Origin: Lysinibacillus sphaericus OT4b.31
GTDB taxonomy: Bacteria > Bacillota > Bacilli > Bacillales_A > Planococcaceae
Length of the DNA stretch: 64,000 nt
Assembly (NCBI RefSeq): GCF_000392615.1
Contig: NZ_KB933398.1
Span: 251,629 to 315,628 of the forward strand
Direction: 5' to 3'
Of the stretch, positions 45,553 through 54,478 are shown piece after piece. The position numbers and the translations under genes were made by a program. The notes below the pieces were generated by a model that searched no databases, had not been told where the DNA came from, and saw nothing but the letters and a program-made list of their open reading frames with translations. Each line of letters starts with the position of its first letter. Position 1 is the first letter of the stretch.

Positions 45553-46557
45553 ATGCTTCACTATATGGGGAGACGTTTATTTCAATTAATCCCAGTTTTG
45601 CTTGGAATGTCTTTTATCGTCTTCATGTTAATTCGCGCAATTCCTGGTAACCCTGCACAAGTTATTTTAGGTCAACAAGCGACGAAAGAGGCGGTTGAGG
45701 CATTAAACGCAAGTTTAGGATTAGATAAGCCATGGTATACACAATATTTTAGCTATTTGGGTGGCATATTGCAGGGGGATTTAGGTATGTCATTGCGTAC
45801 GAAGATCCCGGTATCTGAGGAGATTTTTCCGTATTTAGCGGCTACAGCGGAGCTCGCCTTATTTGCGATGATCATTGCAGTGATTGTCGGGGTGAATGCA
45901 GGAATTGTTTCTGCGTGGTTCCAAAATTCATGGTTTGATTATCTGGCAATGGTTATAGCCTTAATAGGTGTCTCTGTACCGGTTTTTTGGCTAGGATTGA
46001 TGGAACAATGGGCGTTTAGCATTAAGTTAAACTGGTTTCCGACTTCTGGGCGAGAAAATGTACGTGACCCTATAACCGCCATTACCCATTTTTATTTACT
46101 TGATACGCTCATTCAAGGTCGTTTCGATCAATTTATTGAGGTATTAAAGCGATTAGTATTGCCAGGATTGGCACTCGCTACAATTCCAATGGCCATTATC
46201 GCTCGCATGACACGCTCATCTATGCTTGAAGTCATGCGCTCTGACTATGTACGCACTGCTAGAGCTAAGGGACAAAAAATGTTCATTGTTGTCTATAAAC
46301 ATGCGTTGAAAAATGCCATTATTCCCGTGTTAACAGTTATCGGTCTGCAAACAGGGTTACTCCTAGGTGGTGCCATTTTAACCGAAACGATTTTCAGTTG
46401 GCCAGGTATTGGACGTTATATTTACGAAGCAATTGGTTTCCGAGATTATCCTGTCATTCAATCAGGAATTTTAGTAGTCGCATTTATTTTCATCATGATT
46501 AACTTAATCGTAGATTTATTGTATACAGTAATCGATCCGCGGATTAAATATAAATAG
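45553..46557 (+). CDS. oppB: Peptide ABC transporter permease (OppB/DppB type)
   Basis: A 334-aa inner permease with six transmembrane helices. The N-terminal RRLFQLIPVLLGMSFIVFMLIR is the DppB/OppB opening; the EAA loop is seen in YVRTARAKGQKMFIVVYKHALKNAIIPV. The ATG at 45553 is chosen: GAGGTGA lies 5 nt upstream, while the GTG at 45544 lies within that site. It pairs with the next gene. Confidence 0.92.
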   Translation: MLHYMGRRLFQLIPVLLGMSFIVFMLIRAIPGNPAQVILGQQATKEAVEALNASLGLDKPWYTQYFSYLGGILQGDLGMSLRTKIPVSEEIFPYLAATAELALFAMIIAVIVGVNAGIVSAWFQNSWFDYLAMVIALIGVSVPVFWLGLMEQWAFSIKLNWFPTSGRENVRDPITAITHFYLLDTLIQGRFDQFIEVLKRLVLPGLALATIPMAIIARMTRSSMLEVMRSDYVRTARAKGQKMFIVVYKHALKNAIIPVLTVIGLQTGLLLGGAILTETIFSWPGIGRYIYEAIGFRDYPVIQSGILVVAFIFIMINLIVDLLYTVIDPRIKYK

Positions 46558-46572
46558 GGAGGAGCTGCGGTT

Positions 46573-47460
46573 ATGGCTGGAACAGCAGATGTAAGAAAAG
46601 AAGCAGCACAAAATCGTGCTGTAGGTCCTTGGAAAGAAGGCTGGCGTAGCTTTAAAAAGAGTAAAATCTCCCTAGCAGGCGCGGGTATTGTAATATTTTT
46701 TATTGTGCTTGCTGTATTTGGTCCTATGATTGCTCCTCAAGGCATCAATGAGCAGGATTTAACGAAAAGATTACTAGCGCCATCAAGTGAACATTGGTTT
46801 GGGACAGATGATTTTGGACGTGATATTTTCTCCCGTATTATCCATGGCGCACGTATTTCGTTGAGGATAGGTTTTTTTGCAGTAATTCTATCAGTTGTCG
46901 TAGGGAGTTTACTTGGAATTATTGCAGGCTATTATGGGAAATGGATCGATACGATTATTTCACGTATCTTTGATATTATGCTAGCTTTTCCTAGTATTTT
47001 ACTAGCAATCGCTGTAGTAGCGGTGCTTGGGCCGTCACTACAAAATGCTTTAATTGCAATAGCAATTATAAATGTGCCAAACTTTGGCCGTTTAATTCGT
47101 TCCAAGGTATTAAGTGTAAAGGAAGAGGAGTATATTGTCGCTGCGAAAGCAATTGGCATGCGCGATATGCGTATTCTGTTCTCACACATTTTACCAAATT
47201 CCATGACGCCTGTTATTGTGCAAGGTACACTGGCTATTGCAACGGCTATTATTGAAGCAGCAGCACTGGGTTTTCTTGGGTTAGGTGCTCAAGCGCCAGC
47301 ACCAGAGTGGGGAAAAATGCTAGCGGACGCACGTATCTATTTATTGAATGCACCGTGGACGATGATTTTCCCTGGTCTTGCTATTATGCTAACGGTACTA
47401 GGCTTTAACTTAATGGGAGATGGATTACGTGATGCGCTCGATCCGAAGATGAAAAGTTAA
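46573..47460 (+). CDS. oppC: Peptide ABC transporter permease (OppC/DppC type)
   Basis: A 295-aa permease. The N-terminal SWRSFKKSKISLAGAGIV-like opening and LLAPSSEHWFGTDDFGRDIFSRIIHGARISL are typical of DppC/OppC, and the EAA loop reads EEYIVAAKAIGMRDMRILFSHILPN. It follows oppB by 15 bp behind GGGAGGAG. It ends the operon at a terminator. Confidence 0.92.
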   Translation: MAGTADVRKEAAQNRAVGPWKEGWRSFKKSKISLAGAGIVIFFIVLAVFGPMIAPQGINEQDLTKRLLAPSSEHWFGTDDFGRDIFSRIIHGARISLRIGFFAVILSVVVGSLLGIIAGYYGKWIDTIISRIFDIMLAFPSILLAIAVVAVLGPSLQNALIAIAIINVPNFGRLIRSKVLSVKEEEYIVAAKAIGMRDMRILFSHILPNSMTPVIVQGTLAIATAIIEAAALGFLGLGAQAPAPEWGKMLADARIYLLNAPWTMIFPGLAIMLTVLGFNLMGDGLRDALDPKMKS

Positions 47461-47470
47461 CAAAAGTGTA

Positions 47471-47510
47471 AAAAAACCTTCTAATTCTTATATTAAGAAG
47501 GTTTTTTTGT
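47471..47510 (+). terminator. Terminator after oppC
   Basis: AACCTTCT and AGAAGGTT, extended by A and T runs (47471-47508). Confidence 0.85.
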
Positions 47511-47600
47511 TTTCAATAGAAAATTTAGCTAGTATACTACTAATTTTTCACAAAAATTTTCAAGAATGTTAAATGATTTAAACCTTTTCGGGGCCATTAA

Positions 47601-47629
47601 TTGAATTTTTTGTCATGTTATTTTAGACT
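47601..47629 (+). promoter_or_regulatory. Possible promoter of the Ter cluster
   Basis: TTGAAT (47601-47606), 17-bp spacer, TAGACT (47624-47629). It is a moderate sigma-A match. B. subtilis ter-like genes are under ECF sigma factors and sigma-B; I found no good match to those. Confidence 0.3.
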
Positions 47630-47775
47630 TGAGATAGGCTGAATTTATCTTTTTATCGAAGTAGTGAAAATGGGATATTACTTTTATAAACGTATAGAGT
47701 ATGAGGTTAATTATAAAAAAATGTACATACGTTTTTCAGCTGAAGACACATTCAAGATATAGGAGGATGTTGGCA

Positions 47776-48396
47776 TTGGGAATTAATTTACAAAAAGGAC
47801 AACGTGTCGATTTAACAAAAGGTAATGCTGGTTTAAATAGAATTAAAGTGGGTTTGGGCTGGGATCCAGTAAGCCAAACAAAAAGTGGTGGATTTTTAGG
47901 TGGCTTATTTTCTAGTGGCGGTAGCGGTGGCAGCGGTAAAAATGTTGACTGTGATGCCTCGGTACTAATGCTTCAAAATGATAAGTTAGTAGCAAACGAT
48001 GATGTTATTTACTTTGGAAAATTATCAAGTAATTGTGGTTCTATTCGACATTCAGGCGATAATTTAACGGGTGATGGCGATGGTGATGATGAAGTTATTA
48101 CAATTGATTTAGCGGCAATACCAGCACAATACACTAAAATGGTGTTCGTCGTTAATATTTATGATGCAGCTGGACGCAATCAACATTTCGGTATGATTCA
48201 AAATGCATATATTCGTGTGTATGATGACAAGACAGGAGCCGAACTAATTCGTTATAATTTAACTGACAACTATTCGGACTTAACGACGTTAGTTTGTGGT
48301 GAAATTTATCGCCACGGCACAGAGTGGAAGTTTGCGGCTGTTGGTAGTGGTACGAATGACTTGAAACTTGGCGACGTAGCTCGAAGATATCAATAA
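47776..48396 (+). CDS. TerD family protein, divergent with Gly/Ser insert
   Basis: A 206-aa TerD-type stress protein. It opens GINLQKGQRVDLTKGNAGL, keeps the calcium-loop signature SGDNLTGDGDGDDE, and ends GTEWKFAAVGSG. It differs from its two neighbours: the FDLDSSVF block is replaced by VDCDASVLML, and a flexible insert GGLFSSGGSGGSG lies near residue 45. The TTG at 47776 is chosen, 9 nt after AGGAGG and matching the MGI starts of the paralogues; an ATG at 47767 abuts the site. First gene of the Ter cluster (YceC-like position). Confidence 0.87.
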   Translation: MGINLQKGQRVDLTKGNAGLNRIKVGLGWDPVSQTKSGGFLGGLFSSGGSGGSGKNVDCDASVLMLQNDKLVANDDVIYFGKLSSNCGSIRHSGDNLTGDGDGDDEVITIDLAAIPAQYTKMVFVVNIYDAAGRNQHFGMIQNAYIRVYDDKTGAELIRYNLTDNYSDLTTLVCGEIYRHGTEWKFAAVGSGTNDLKLGDVARRYQ

Positions 48397-48519
48397 TAAT
48401 CTTTCCTGCAATCAGCTATTTTTTGTACCGCAAGTAAAGCTTTATTAAAAGCTAAGCGACAGATACGGAATAGTTCTTAAAGTATTGATAAAAGCTAAAG
48501 AAAATAGGAGGAATTTAAA

Positions 48520-49101
48520 ATGGGTATTTCTTTACAAAAAGGTCAAAAAGTAGATTTAACAAAAACTAATCCAGGTTTGTCAAATGTTATTGTAGGTTTA
48601 GGTTGGGACACGAATAAATATGATGGTGGAAATGATTTTGACCTAGATTCATCTGTGTTTTTACTTGCTGACACAGGAAAAGTAGCAGACCAAAATGATT
48701 TTATCTTCTACAACAATACTATTGGTGGTAATGGCTCAGTTGAACACTCAGGAGATAACTTAACTGGCGTTGGCGAAGGTGATGATGAGATAGTAAAGGT
48801 TGCATTAACTCAAATTCCGGCACATGTTCAACGACTTGCATTCACTGTTACAATCCATGATGCAGATGCACGTAACCAAAACTTTGGTATGGTAACTAAT
48901 GCTTTCATTCGTATTGTCAATGCGGCAACAAATGAAGAAGTAATCAGATATGATTTAGGGGAAGATTTCAGCATTGAAACAGCTGTTGTTGTAGGTGAGT
49001 TATACCGTCATAATGGCGAATGGAAATTCAACGCAGTTGGAGCAGGTTATCAGGGTGGTTTAGCTGCACTTTGTAGTGACTATGGATTAAACGTAAACTA
49101 A
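48520..49101 (+). CDS. TerD family protein
   Basis: A 193-aa TerD protein with both calcium-binding blocks intact ([12 protein letters not shown] and [13 protein letters not shown]). The C-terminal [27 protein letters not shown] is standard. Such proteins bind Ca2+ and belong to tellurite/toxic-anion and envelope-stress systems; in B. subtilis they are YceD/YceE. AGGAGG precedes the ATG. It lies 36 bp before a close paralogue. Confidence 0.93.
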   Translation: MGISLQKGQKVDLTKTNPGLSNVIVGLGWDTNKYDGGNDFDLDSSVFLLADTGKVADQNDFIFYNNTIGGNGSVEHSGDNLTGVGEGDDEIVKVALTQIPAHVQRLAFTVTIHDADARNQNFGMVTNAFIRIVNAATNEEVIRYDLGEDFSIETAVVVGELYRHNGEWKFNAVGAGYQGGLAALCSDYGLNVN

Positions 49102-49136
49102 TACTTCACCTTATACAAGGAAGGGAGATTTTCTAA

Positions 49137-49712
49137 ATGGGTATTCAATTAAGTAAAGGGCAACGTATTGATTTAATGAAGCAGGATCCAGGCTTAAATA
49201 ATGTAGGTATTGGTTTAGGTTGGGATGTAAAACAATTTGATGGCGGAAATGACTTTGACCTAGACGCCTCTGTGTTTTTACTAGATGCATCTGGAAAATG
49301 CCGCAATGAGCAGGATTTTATTTTCTACAATAATTTAACAAGTTCAGACCAATCTGTCGTGCATACAGGTGATAACCGTACGGGTGATGGCGATGGGGAT
49401 GACGAAAAAATTCTTGTAAACTTAAAACAAGTATCTCCTCAAATTGAAAAAATAGTAGTGACTGTCACAATCTACGATGCAGAAGGTCGCCATCAAAACT
49501 TCGGACAAGTTTTAAATGCTTATGTTCGTTTAACGAATGAAGACTCAGGTTCAGAAGTCCTTCGCTATGATTTAGGGGAAGATTTCAGCATTGAAACAGC
49601 AGTAGTATTCTGTGAATTATATCGTCACAATGGCGAGTGGAAATTTGCAGCTGTTGGTTCAGGCTACCAAGGTGGTCTTAATGCGTTAGTTAACGCATAT
49701 GGCTTACAATAA
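49137..49712 (+). CDS. TerD family protein
   Basis: A 191-aa TerD protein, a close tandem paralogue of the preceding gene. Calcium blocks are NDFDLDASVFLLD and GDNRTGDGDGDDE; it ends GSGYQGGLNALVNAYGLQ. AAGGGAG precedes the ATG. It is followed by two strong hairpins, so the terD part of the cluster may form its own transcript. Confidence 0.93.
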   Translation: MGIQLSKGQRIDLMKQDPGLNNVGIGLGWDVKQFDGGNDFDLDASVFLLDASGKCRNEQDFIFYNNLTSSDQSVVHTGDNRTGDGDGDDEKILVNLKQVSPQIEKIVVTVTIYDAEGRHQNFGQVLNAYVRLTNEDSGSEVLRYDLGEDFSIETAVVFCELYRHNGEWKFAAVGSGYQGGLNALVNAYGLQ

Positions 49713-49740
49713 AATATAATTTAGTTTATTGGTAAATGTT

Positions 49741-49778
49741 ACAGATGTTGAATTGTATATGTACAATTCAACATCTGT
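49741..49778 (+). terminator. Perfect 17-bp hairpin after the third terD
   Basis: ACAGATGTTGAATTGTA (49741-49757) and its exact complement (49762-49778) with a 4-nt loop. No T run follows, so it may be an RNA-stabilising or processing element, or a weak terminator. Confidence 0.6.
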
Positions 49779-49907
49779 ACGTTACTTTACCTGCTATATG
49801 CGTATCGATACCAGGGGAATACCATACGAAGTGTTCTTGGTTATTTGAATCGTAGCATTTTTACTAACTTTTGGTATACATAAGTTGAATAAGAAGGTAA
49901 CGTAACT

Positions 49908-49957
49908 AAAGGCACTGTATTGGTCTGTAAAAAAGCAGGCTAATACAGTGCCTTTTT
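49908..49957 (+). terminator. Terminator/attenuator before the CitE-like gene
   Basis: AAAGGCACTGTATT (49908-49921) and AATACAGTGCCTTT (49942-49955) followed by Ts. It lies about 25 nt before the ribosome site of the next gene, so it may regulate read-through into the biosynthetic part. Confidence 0.78.
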
Positions 49958-49994
49958 CCACAAAGATAATTCTTTTGATGAGGGAGAGAAGTAG

Positions 49995-51212
49995 ATGCAA
50001 CATTTTGCAACTGAAGCAGAGGCTATCTTTTATAAGAAGCCTCAACCATTTACAAAATTGGATACCTCAGATATTTTAGCCTATACATTAGGTGCAACTT
50101 TATATATGCCTGCCTCGATGCCTCATATTTTAGAGATGGTTCAATCTCAAAAATATAAAGAACTGACTTCTTTTGTCATTGATTTAGAAGATGCAGTGGG
50201 AGATGCAGAGTTAGCGGAATGTGAAGAAAAATTAATAACAGATATTAGCGCACTCTATACTCTTTATGAAAATAAAGAAATTCAGCTACAAAATTTACCT
50301 CTTATATTTATACGTGTACGTAGTGTTGAACAATTTGCATTTTTAACATCTGTCTTAGGAAAACATCAAGCAGTCCTAACTGGCTATGTGTTTCCTAAAT
50401 TTTCTGCGGTGCAAGGAGCTAGCTATTTTGAATTGCTTGAACAAACGATTCAACAGCATCAGCTTACGTTATTCGGCATGCCAATTTTGGAAAGTCGTGA
50501 TATTTTGTATAAGGAATCTCGTATGGACTCATTGTTTGCGATTAAAGAAGTACTTCAACAATACAGAGAACGTGTCTTAAACATTCGTATTGGTGCAACG
50601 GATTTTTGTGGAATATATGGTATACGTCGTCGTGTAGATTCAACGATTTACGATATAGCGGTTATTCGAGATTGCATTGCAGATATTGTCAATGTGTTAG
50701 GTCGTGAGGAAGACGGTTTTGTTATATCTGGACCTGTATGGGAATATTTCAGTAATCAGCGTGTATTAAAGCCAGAATTGAGAGTGACTCCTTTTAGTGA
50801 AAAAGGAGCGCTACATGCACGACAAGCATTACTCGATGATTATTTAGATGGCTTGATTAAGGAAGTGTTAATGGATAGACAAAATGGTATTTTAGGTAAG
50901 ACCATTATTCATCCAAGTCATATTCGTGTCGTACATGCGCTATACGTAGTTTCGTACGAAGAATACCTAGATGCACTAAGCATTGTAGAGCATAATGATG
51001 GTCAAAAAGGTGTGATAAAAAGTCATTATGCCAATAAAATGAATGAAATGAAGCCTCATACGAGGTGGGCGCAGCAAATTTTACGCCAAGCGCATGTCTA
51101 TGGTGTATACAACGAATCTGTAGATTTCGCGTCCCTTTTATTGAATACTGAAGTAGGGGGAAGTTTAGATGACACAACGGAAGAGCAGATTGAATATTTT
51201 TCAGGACTATGA
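49995..51212 (+). CDS. HpcH/HpaI aldolase / CitE-like C-C bond lyase of the Ter module
   Basis: A 405-aa TIM-barrel lyase. TLYMPASMPHI, then SFVIDLEDAVGDAE (metal-binding Glu/Asp), the Arg in FIRVRS, and RIGATDFCGIYGIRR match the citrate-lyase-beta-like enzymes associated with Ter systems. Published analysis of Ter clusters places this enzyme in a pathway with a PRTase and HAD phosphatase that makes an unknown nucleoside-like product. The ATG follows GAGGGAGAG. The next gene starts 44 nt inside it. Confidence 0.85.
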   Translation: MQHFATEAEAIFYKKPQPFTKLDTSDILAYTLGATLYMPASMPHILEMVQSQKYKELTSFVIDLEDAVGDAELAECEEKLITDISALYTLYENKEIQLQNLPLIFIRVRSVEQFAFLTSVLGKHQAVLTGYVFPKFSAVQGASYFELLEQTIQQHQLTLFGMPILESRDILYKESRMDSLFAIKEVLQQYRERVLNIRIGATDFCGIYGIRRRVDSTIYDIAVIRDCIADIVNVLGREEDGFVISGPVWEYFSNQRVLKPELRVTPFSEKGALHARQALLDDYLDGLIKEVLMDRQNGILGKTIIHPSHIRVVHALYVVSYEEYLDALSIVEHNDGQKGVIKSHYANKMNEMKPHTRWAQQILRQAHVYGVYNESVDFASLLLNTEVGGSLDDTTEEQIEYFSGL

Positions 51213-52536
51213 AATGGCTATTTCGCTAACCCATAATCCGTATAATTTTGCAATAACAGATTTGTTTAAAATGGCAACACGTATTAATAAAAAAAGACAA
51301 TTTTTATTCGTCAGTACCGTCCTTGGCAAGCATTTAGCAGTACGACCGCAAGTGCCAATGCTAACGGGGACACTGCTAGCAATGATGTATCATCAAAAGC
51401 TTGTTGGTGAGGAAGCTTCGTTACTTCCAACTGTTGTACGAGCACTCAAGCAACCGCAAAATGTGCAAGAAATATTACAACGAGTAGAAGCACAACCACT
51501 TGAACTGCTAGAGGAAACATTATTTATTGGTTTTGCGGAAACGGCGACAGCACTTGGTCATGCCGTATTTAATGCTTTTGGATCAAAAGCGATGTATATT
51601 CATACGACACGTGAATTTCTACCTGAACTTGAAGCATTTGTGACTTTTGAAGAAGAGCATTCACATGCAACGAGTCATCGCGTTTATTGTGAACAACCAG
51701 AAAAATTACTACAAGCCAAACGTATTGTATTAATAGATGATGAGATTACAACTGGAAATACGGTTGTCAATATAATTGAAACACTACGACAAAAGTTCCC
51801 TAATGTTAAGCATTACTCTGTATTATCCATTTTAGATTGGCGTTCTGCCCAACAGCAAGTTTACTTTAACGACATGGAGAAGCAATGGGATGTAACGATT
51901 GATTTCGTCACAATGATGGGCGGACACTTTAGCTGTGATGGAGAACCACATTTATCTAGTAAACAAGTAGAAGTTACTACACAAGAGGCTCCACTAACTC
52001 TACTATCAATAAAGGAAGCTATTGAGCAAAAATGTTATCGTTCGATTGCGGAAAACGGAATTGAAAATGAGGCACCTTACATGCTAGCAACAGGAAGATT
52101 TATGTTGACAACTGATCAGCATGTGGAACAAAAGAATACACTAAAAGGAATTGCTCGGCAGTTAAAAGAACGGAGAACAGATGGACCAGCACTTGTTATT
52201 GGAACGGGTGAATTTATGTATGTACCGATGCAATTAGCTAGTTATTTAGGTGAGGACGTTTATGTTCAATCGACAACTCGTAGCCCAATTTATTGTGCAC
52301 AGGAAACAGGTTATACAATTACTGAGAAAATAGCTTTTGAAAGCCCTGAAAATAATGGTGTTGAAAATTATTTATATAATGTACAAAGTCATCCGTACTC
52401 GGAACTTTTTTTAGTTGTAGAACGTATAGCAAATAAAGAGGTTGTTGCACGAGTTGTACATGCGCTGCAAACAGTAAGTAACGCAAAAATTTATGTGGTT
52501 TGTATGCATGAATTGGAGGAGCAATTATGCGATTAG
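51169..52536 (+). CDS. Phosphoribosyltransferase with TRSP domain (Ter module)
   Basis: A 455-aa enzyme. The PRPP-binding loop is RIVLIDDEITTGNTVVNII near residue 184, the type-I PRTase signature. The C-terminal domain contains STTRSPIY near residue 370, the TRSP motif that names this companion domain. It should join a base or base-like compound to PRPP. It begins within the lyase gene behind GGGGGAAG and overlaps the next gene by 10 nt: tight coupling. Confidence 0.87.
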   Translation: MTQRKSRLNIFQDYEMAISLTHNPYNFAITDLFKMATRINKKRQFLFVSTVLGKHLAVRPQVPMLTGTLLAMMYHQKLVGEEASLLPTVVRALKQPQNVQEILQRVEAQPLELLEETLFIGFAETATALGHAVFNAFGSKAMYIHTTREFLPELEAFVTFEEEHSHATSHRVYCEQPEKLLQAKRIVLIDDEITTGNTVVNIIETLRQKFPNVKHYSVLSILDWRSAQQQVYFNDMEKQWDVTIDFVTMMGGHFSCDGEPHLSSKQVEVTTQEAPLTLLSIKEAIEQKCYRSIAENGIENEAPYMLATGRFMLTTDQHVEQKNTLKGIARQLKERRTDGPALVIGTGEFMYVPMQLASYLGEDVYVQSTTRSPIYCAQETGYTITEKIAFESPENNGVENYLYNVQSHPYSELFLVVERIANKEVVARVVHALQTVSNAKIYVVCMHELEEQLCD

Positions 52537-53627
52537 ACATGCAACCCGATAAAATGGGGAGTTATTCACCTGAAGATGTTGTTTTTTTACTACGTGATAT
52601 TAGTAATGTCGCACTCGAATTAAACAACGAAAAACGTGAACAACTTATCCAATCGGGCACACATTATTCTGAAATGCTACCAGTCGAATATCAGCCATCA
52701 GAAGCATATATGGCACTTTTTTATAAAACTTTAGATGACTATGCACAGCGTATTGCGCTAGCTGTTGGAATTGTGGCGGAACAAATTGTAGCACGCCAAG
52801 GGTTAGAGGATTTAGTGCTCGTTAGTTTAGCGAGAGCCGGTACACCGATTGGTATATTGATTAAACGTTATATAAAAATGCGATACAATGTTGACGTGCC
52901 ACATTATACGATTTCGATACTTCGTGGTCGTGGATTTGATGAAATGGCCATCCATTATATATTTGAAGAGCATCCACTAGCGCGCATTCAATTTATTGAT
53001 GGCTGGACGGGAAAAGGTGCCATCACGAAGGAATTGCAACAATCGTGTGAGCTTTTCAATGCACACAATGAAGAACAACTGGATGCTTCATTAGCTGTAT
53101 TAGCGGATCCAGGGCACTGTACGTCAATTTATGGTACGCGTGAAGACTTTTTAATTCCATCTGCTTGTTTAAATTCTACAGTGTCTGGGTTAGTAAGTCG
53201 TACAGTATTGAATTTGCAGTTTATGAACGAACATGACTTCCATGGGGCTAAATATTATAAAGAACTAGAGGATGTTGATGTTTCGAACTTGTATATCGAC
53301 CGTGTGAGTGCTTATTTTCAACAAGTTCAACATGAAGTTGCACAGCAAATTAGTAAACAAACACAGTCTCCTGTTACATGGCAAGGGATGCAATCCGTGC
53401 AGGCGATTCAACGAGATTTAGGGATTGCAAATATTCATTTCGTGAAACCAGGTGTTGGTGAAACGACGCGTGTATTACTCCGTCGTATACCTTGGAAAAT
53501 TTTAATTAATCCTAAATATGCGAACGAACTTGAGCACATATTGTTATTAGCTAAGGAAAAAAATGTACCTGTTGTAGAATATCCGAATATGTCGTACGCC
53601 TGCTGTGGCTTAATAAAAGAAGTATAG
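52527..53627 (+). CDS. StiP-type cysteine protease-like/PRTase-fold protein with PELOTA domain
   Basis: A 366-aa protein. The main domain (residues 1-280) has LVSLARAGTPIGILIKRY and IQFIDGWTGKGAITKEL, matching the StiP family (stress-induced protein of Ter operons, with a PRTase-like fold). The C-terminus from about residue 300 (KPGVGETTRVLLRRIPWKILIN, YACCGLI) fits a PELOTA-type RNA-binding domain. Whether it is protease or transferase is unsettled for the family. It overlaps the PRTase gene and precedes the HAD gene by 12 bp. Confidence 0.82.
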   Translation: MRLDMQPDKMGSYSPEDVVFLLRDISNVALELNNEKREQLIQSGTHYSEMLPVEYQPSEAYMALFYKTLDDYAQRIALAVGIVAEQIVARQGLEDLVLVSLARAGTPIGILIKRYIKMRYNVDVPHYTISILRGRGFDEMAIHYIFEEHPLARIQFIDGWTGKGAITKELQQSCELFNAHNEEQLDASLAVLADPGHCTSIYGTREDFLIPSACLNSTVSGLVSRTVLNLQFMNEHDFHGAKYYKELEDVDVSNLYIDRVSAYFQQVQHEVAQQISKQTQSPVTWQGMQSVQAIQRDLGIANIHFVKPGVGETTRVLLRRIPWKILINPKYANELEHILLLAKEKNVPVVEYPNMSYACCGLIKEV

Positions 53628-53639
53628 AGGAGAGAAAAC

Positions 53640-54452
53640 ATGCTACTATTTACATCGGATTTAGATCGTACCCTTATCTATTCAAAGCGTATGATGGCAA
53701 ATTTTCCAGCACTAACACCATCAGTCGAAGCTGAACGTAAAGAAGGTGAAGTGATGAGCCTAATGACGGAAGCGACAACGAGGTTATTGCATCAGGTACA
53801 GGAACAAACGTTATTCGTGCCTGTAACGACTCGCGCCTTTCATCAATATGAACGCATTCATTTGATAAAAGAGCTATGTCCAGCTTTTGCAATTACGAGT
53901 AATGGGGGTACAATATTAGAAAATGGTTGTCCCAATGAAGAATGGACAAAAACTTTACGCAAACGTATCGAAGATTCCTCGATTCCAGATGCTGATATGT
54001 TGCAACGTTTTGATGTGATGAAATCAGACACTTGGCTGCAACGTTCATTTTATGTGGATGAGCTTTTTTATGTGTATCACGTAGATTTAACAATTTTAAG
54101 ACAAGATGAAGTACAGGCAATCATTCAGGAGTTTGATGTGCTTGGTTGGTATGTCCTTTTACAAGGAAGAAAATTATACTTTTTGCCGAAAGTGCTAACA
54201 AAGGAAGCGGCGATTGCTTATTTAAAAGAACATTGTTCATATGATATGCATGTAGCAGCAGGCGATTCCATTATGGACTACGGTATGCTCGCTATGGCGG
54301 ATATAGGCTATACACCGGCTCACGGTGATTTAAAAGATAAACAACCACAAGTGTTAGGAAATACAATATATTCAACTTATAGTGGTGAAGCGTTTACGCA
54401 AAGTTTACTTGAGGATGTTTTACGACTAGTAGCAAAACAACCAACTGTGTAA
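53640..54452 (+). CDS. HAD-family hydrolase (Cof-type phosphatase) of the Ter module
   Basis: A 270-aa HAD phosphatase. Motif 1 is FTSDLDRTLIYS, motif 2 VTTRAF, and motif 4 AGDSIMDYGML; a C2-type cap lies between. Sugar- or nucleotide-phosphate substrates are usual; in this context it probably dephosphorylates the ribosylated product of the PRTase. GAGGAGAG precedes the ATG. Confidence 0.87.
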   Translation: MLLFTSDLDRTLIYSKRMMANFPALTPSVEAERKEGEVMSLMTEATTRLLHQVQEQTLFVPVTTRAFHQYERIHLIKELCPAFAITSNGGTILENGCPNEEWTKTLRKRIEDSSIPDADMLQRFDVMKSDTWLQRSFYVDELFYVYHVDLTILRQDEVQAIIQEFDVLGWYVLLQGRKLYFLPKVLTKEAAIAYLKEHCSYDMHVAAGDSIMDYGMLAMADIGYTPAHGDLKDKQPQVLGNTIYSTYSGEAFTQSLLEDVLRLVAKQPTV

Positions 54453-54478
54453 GACCATGTAAGGAGGTGACGTTTTGT

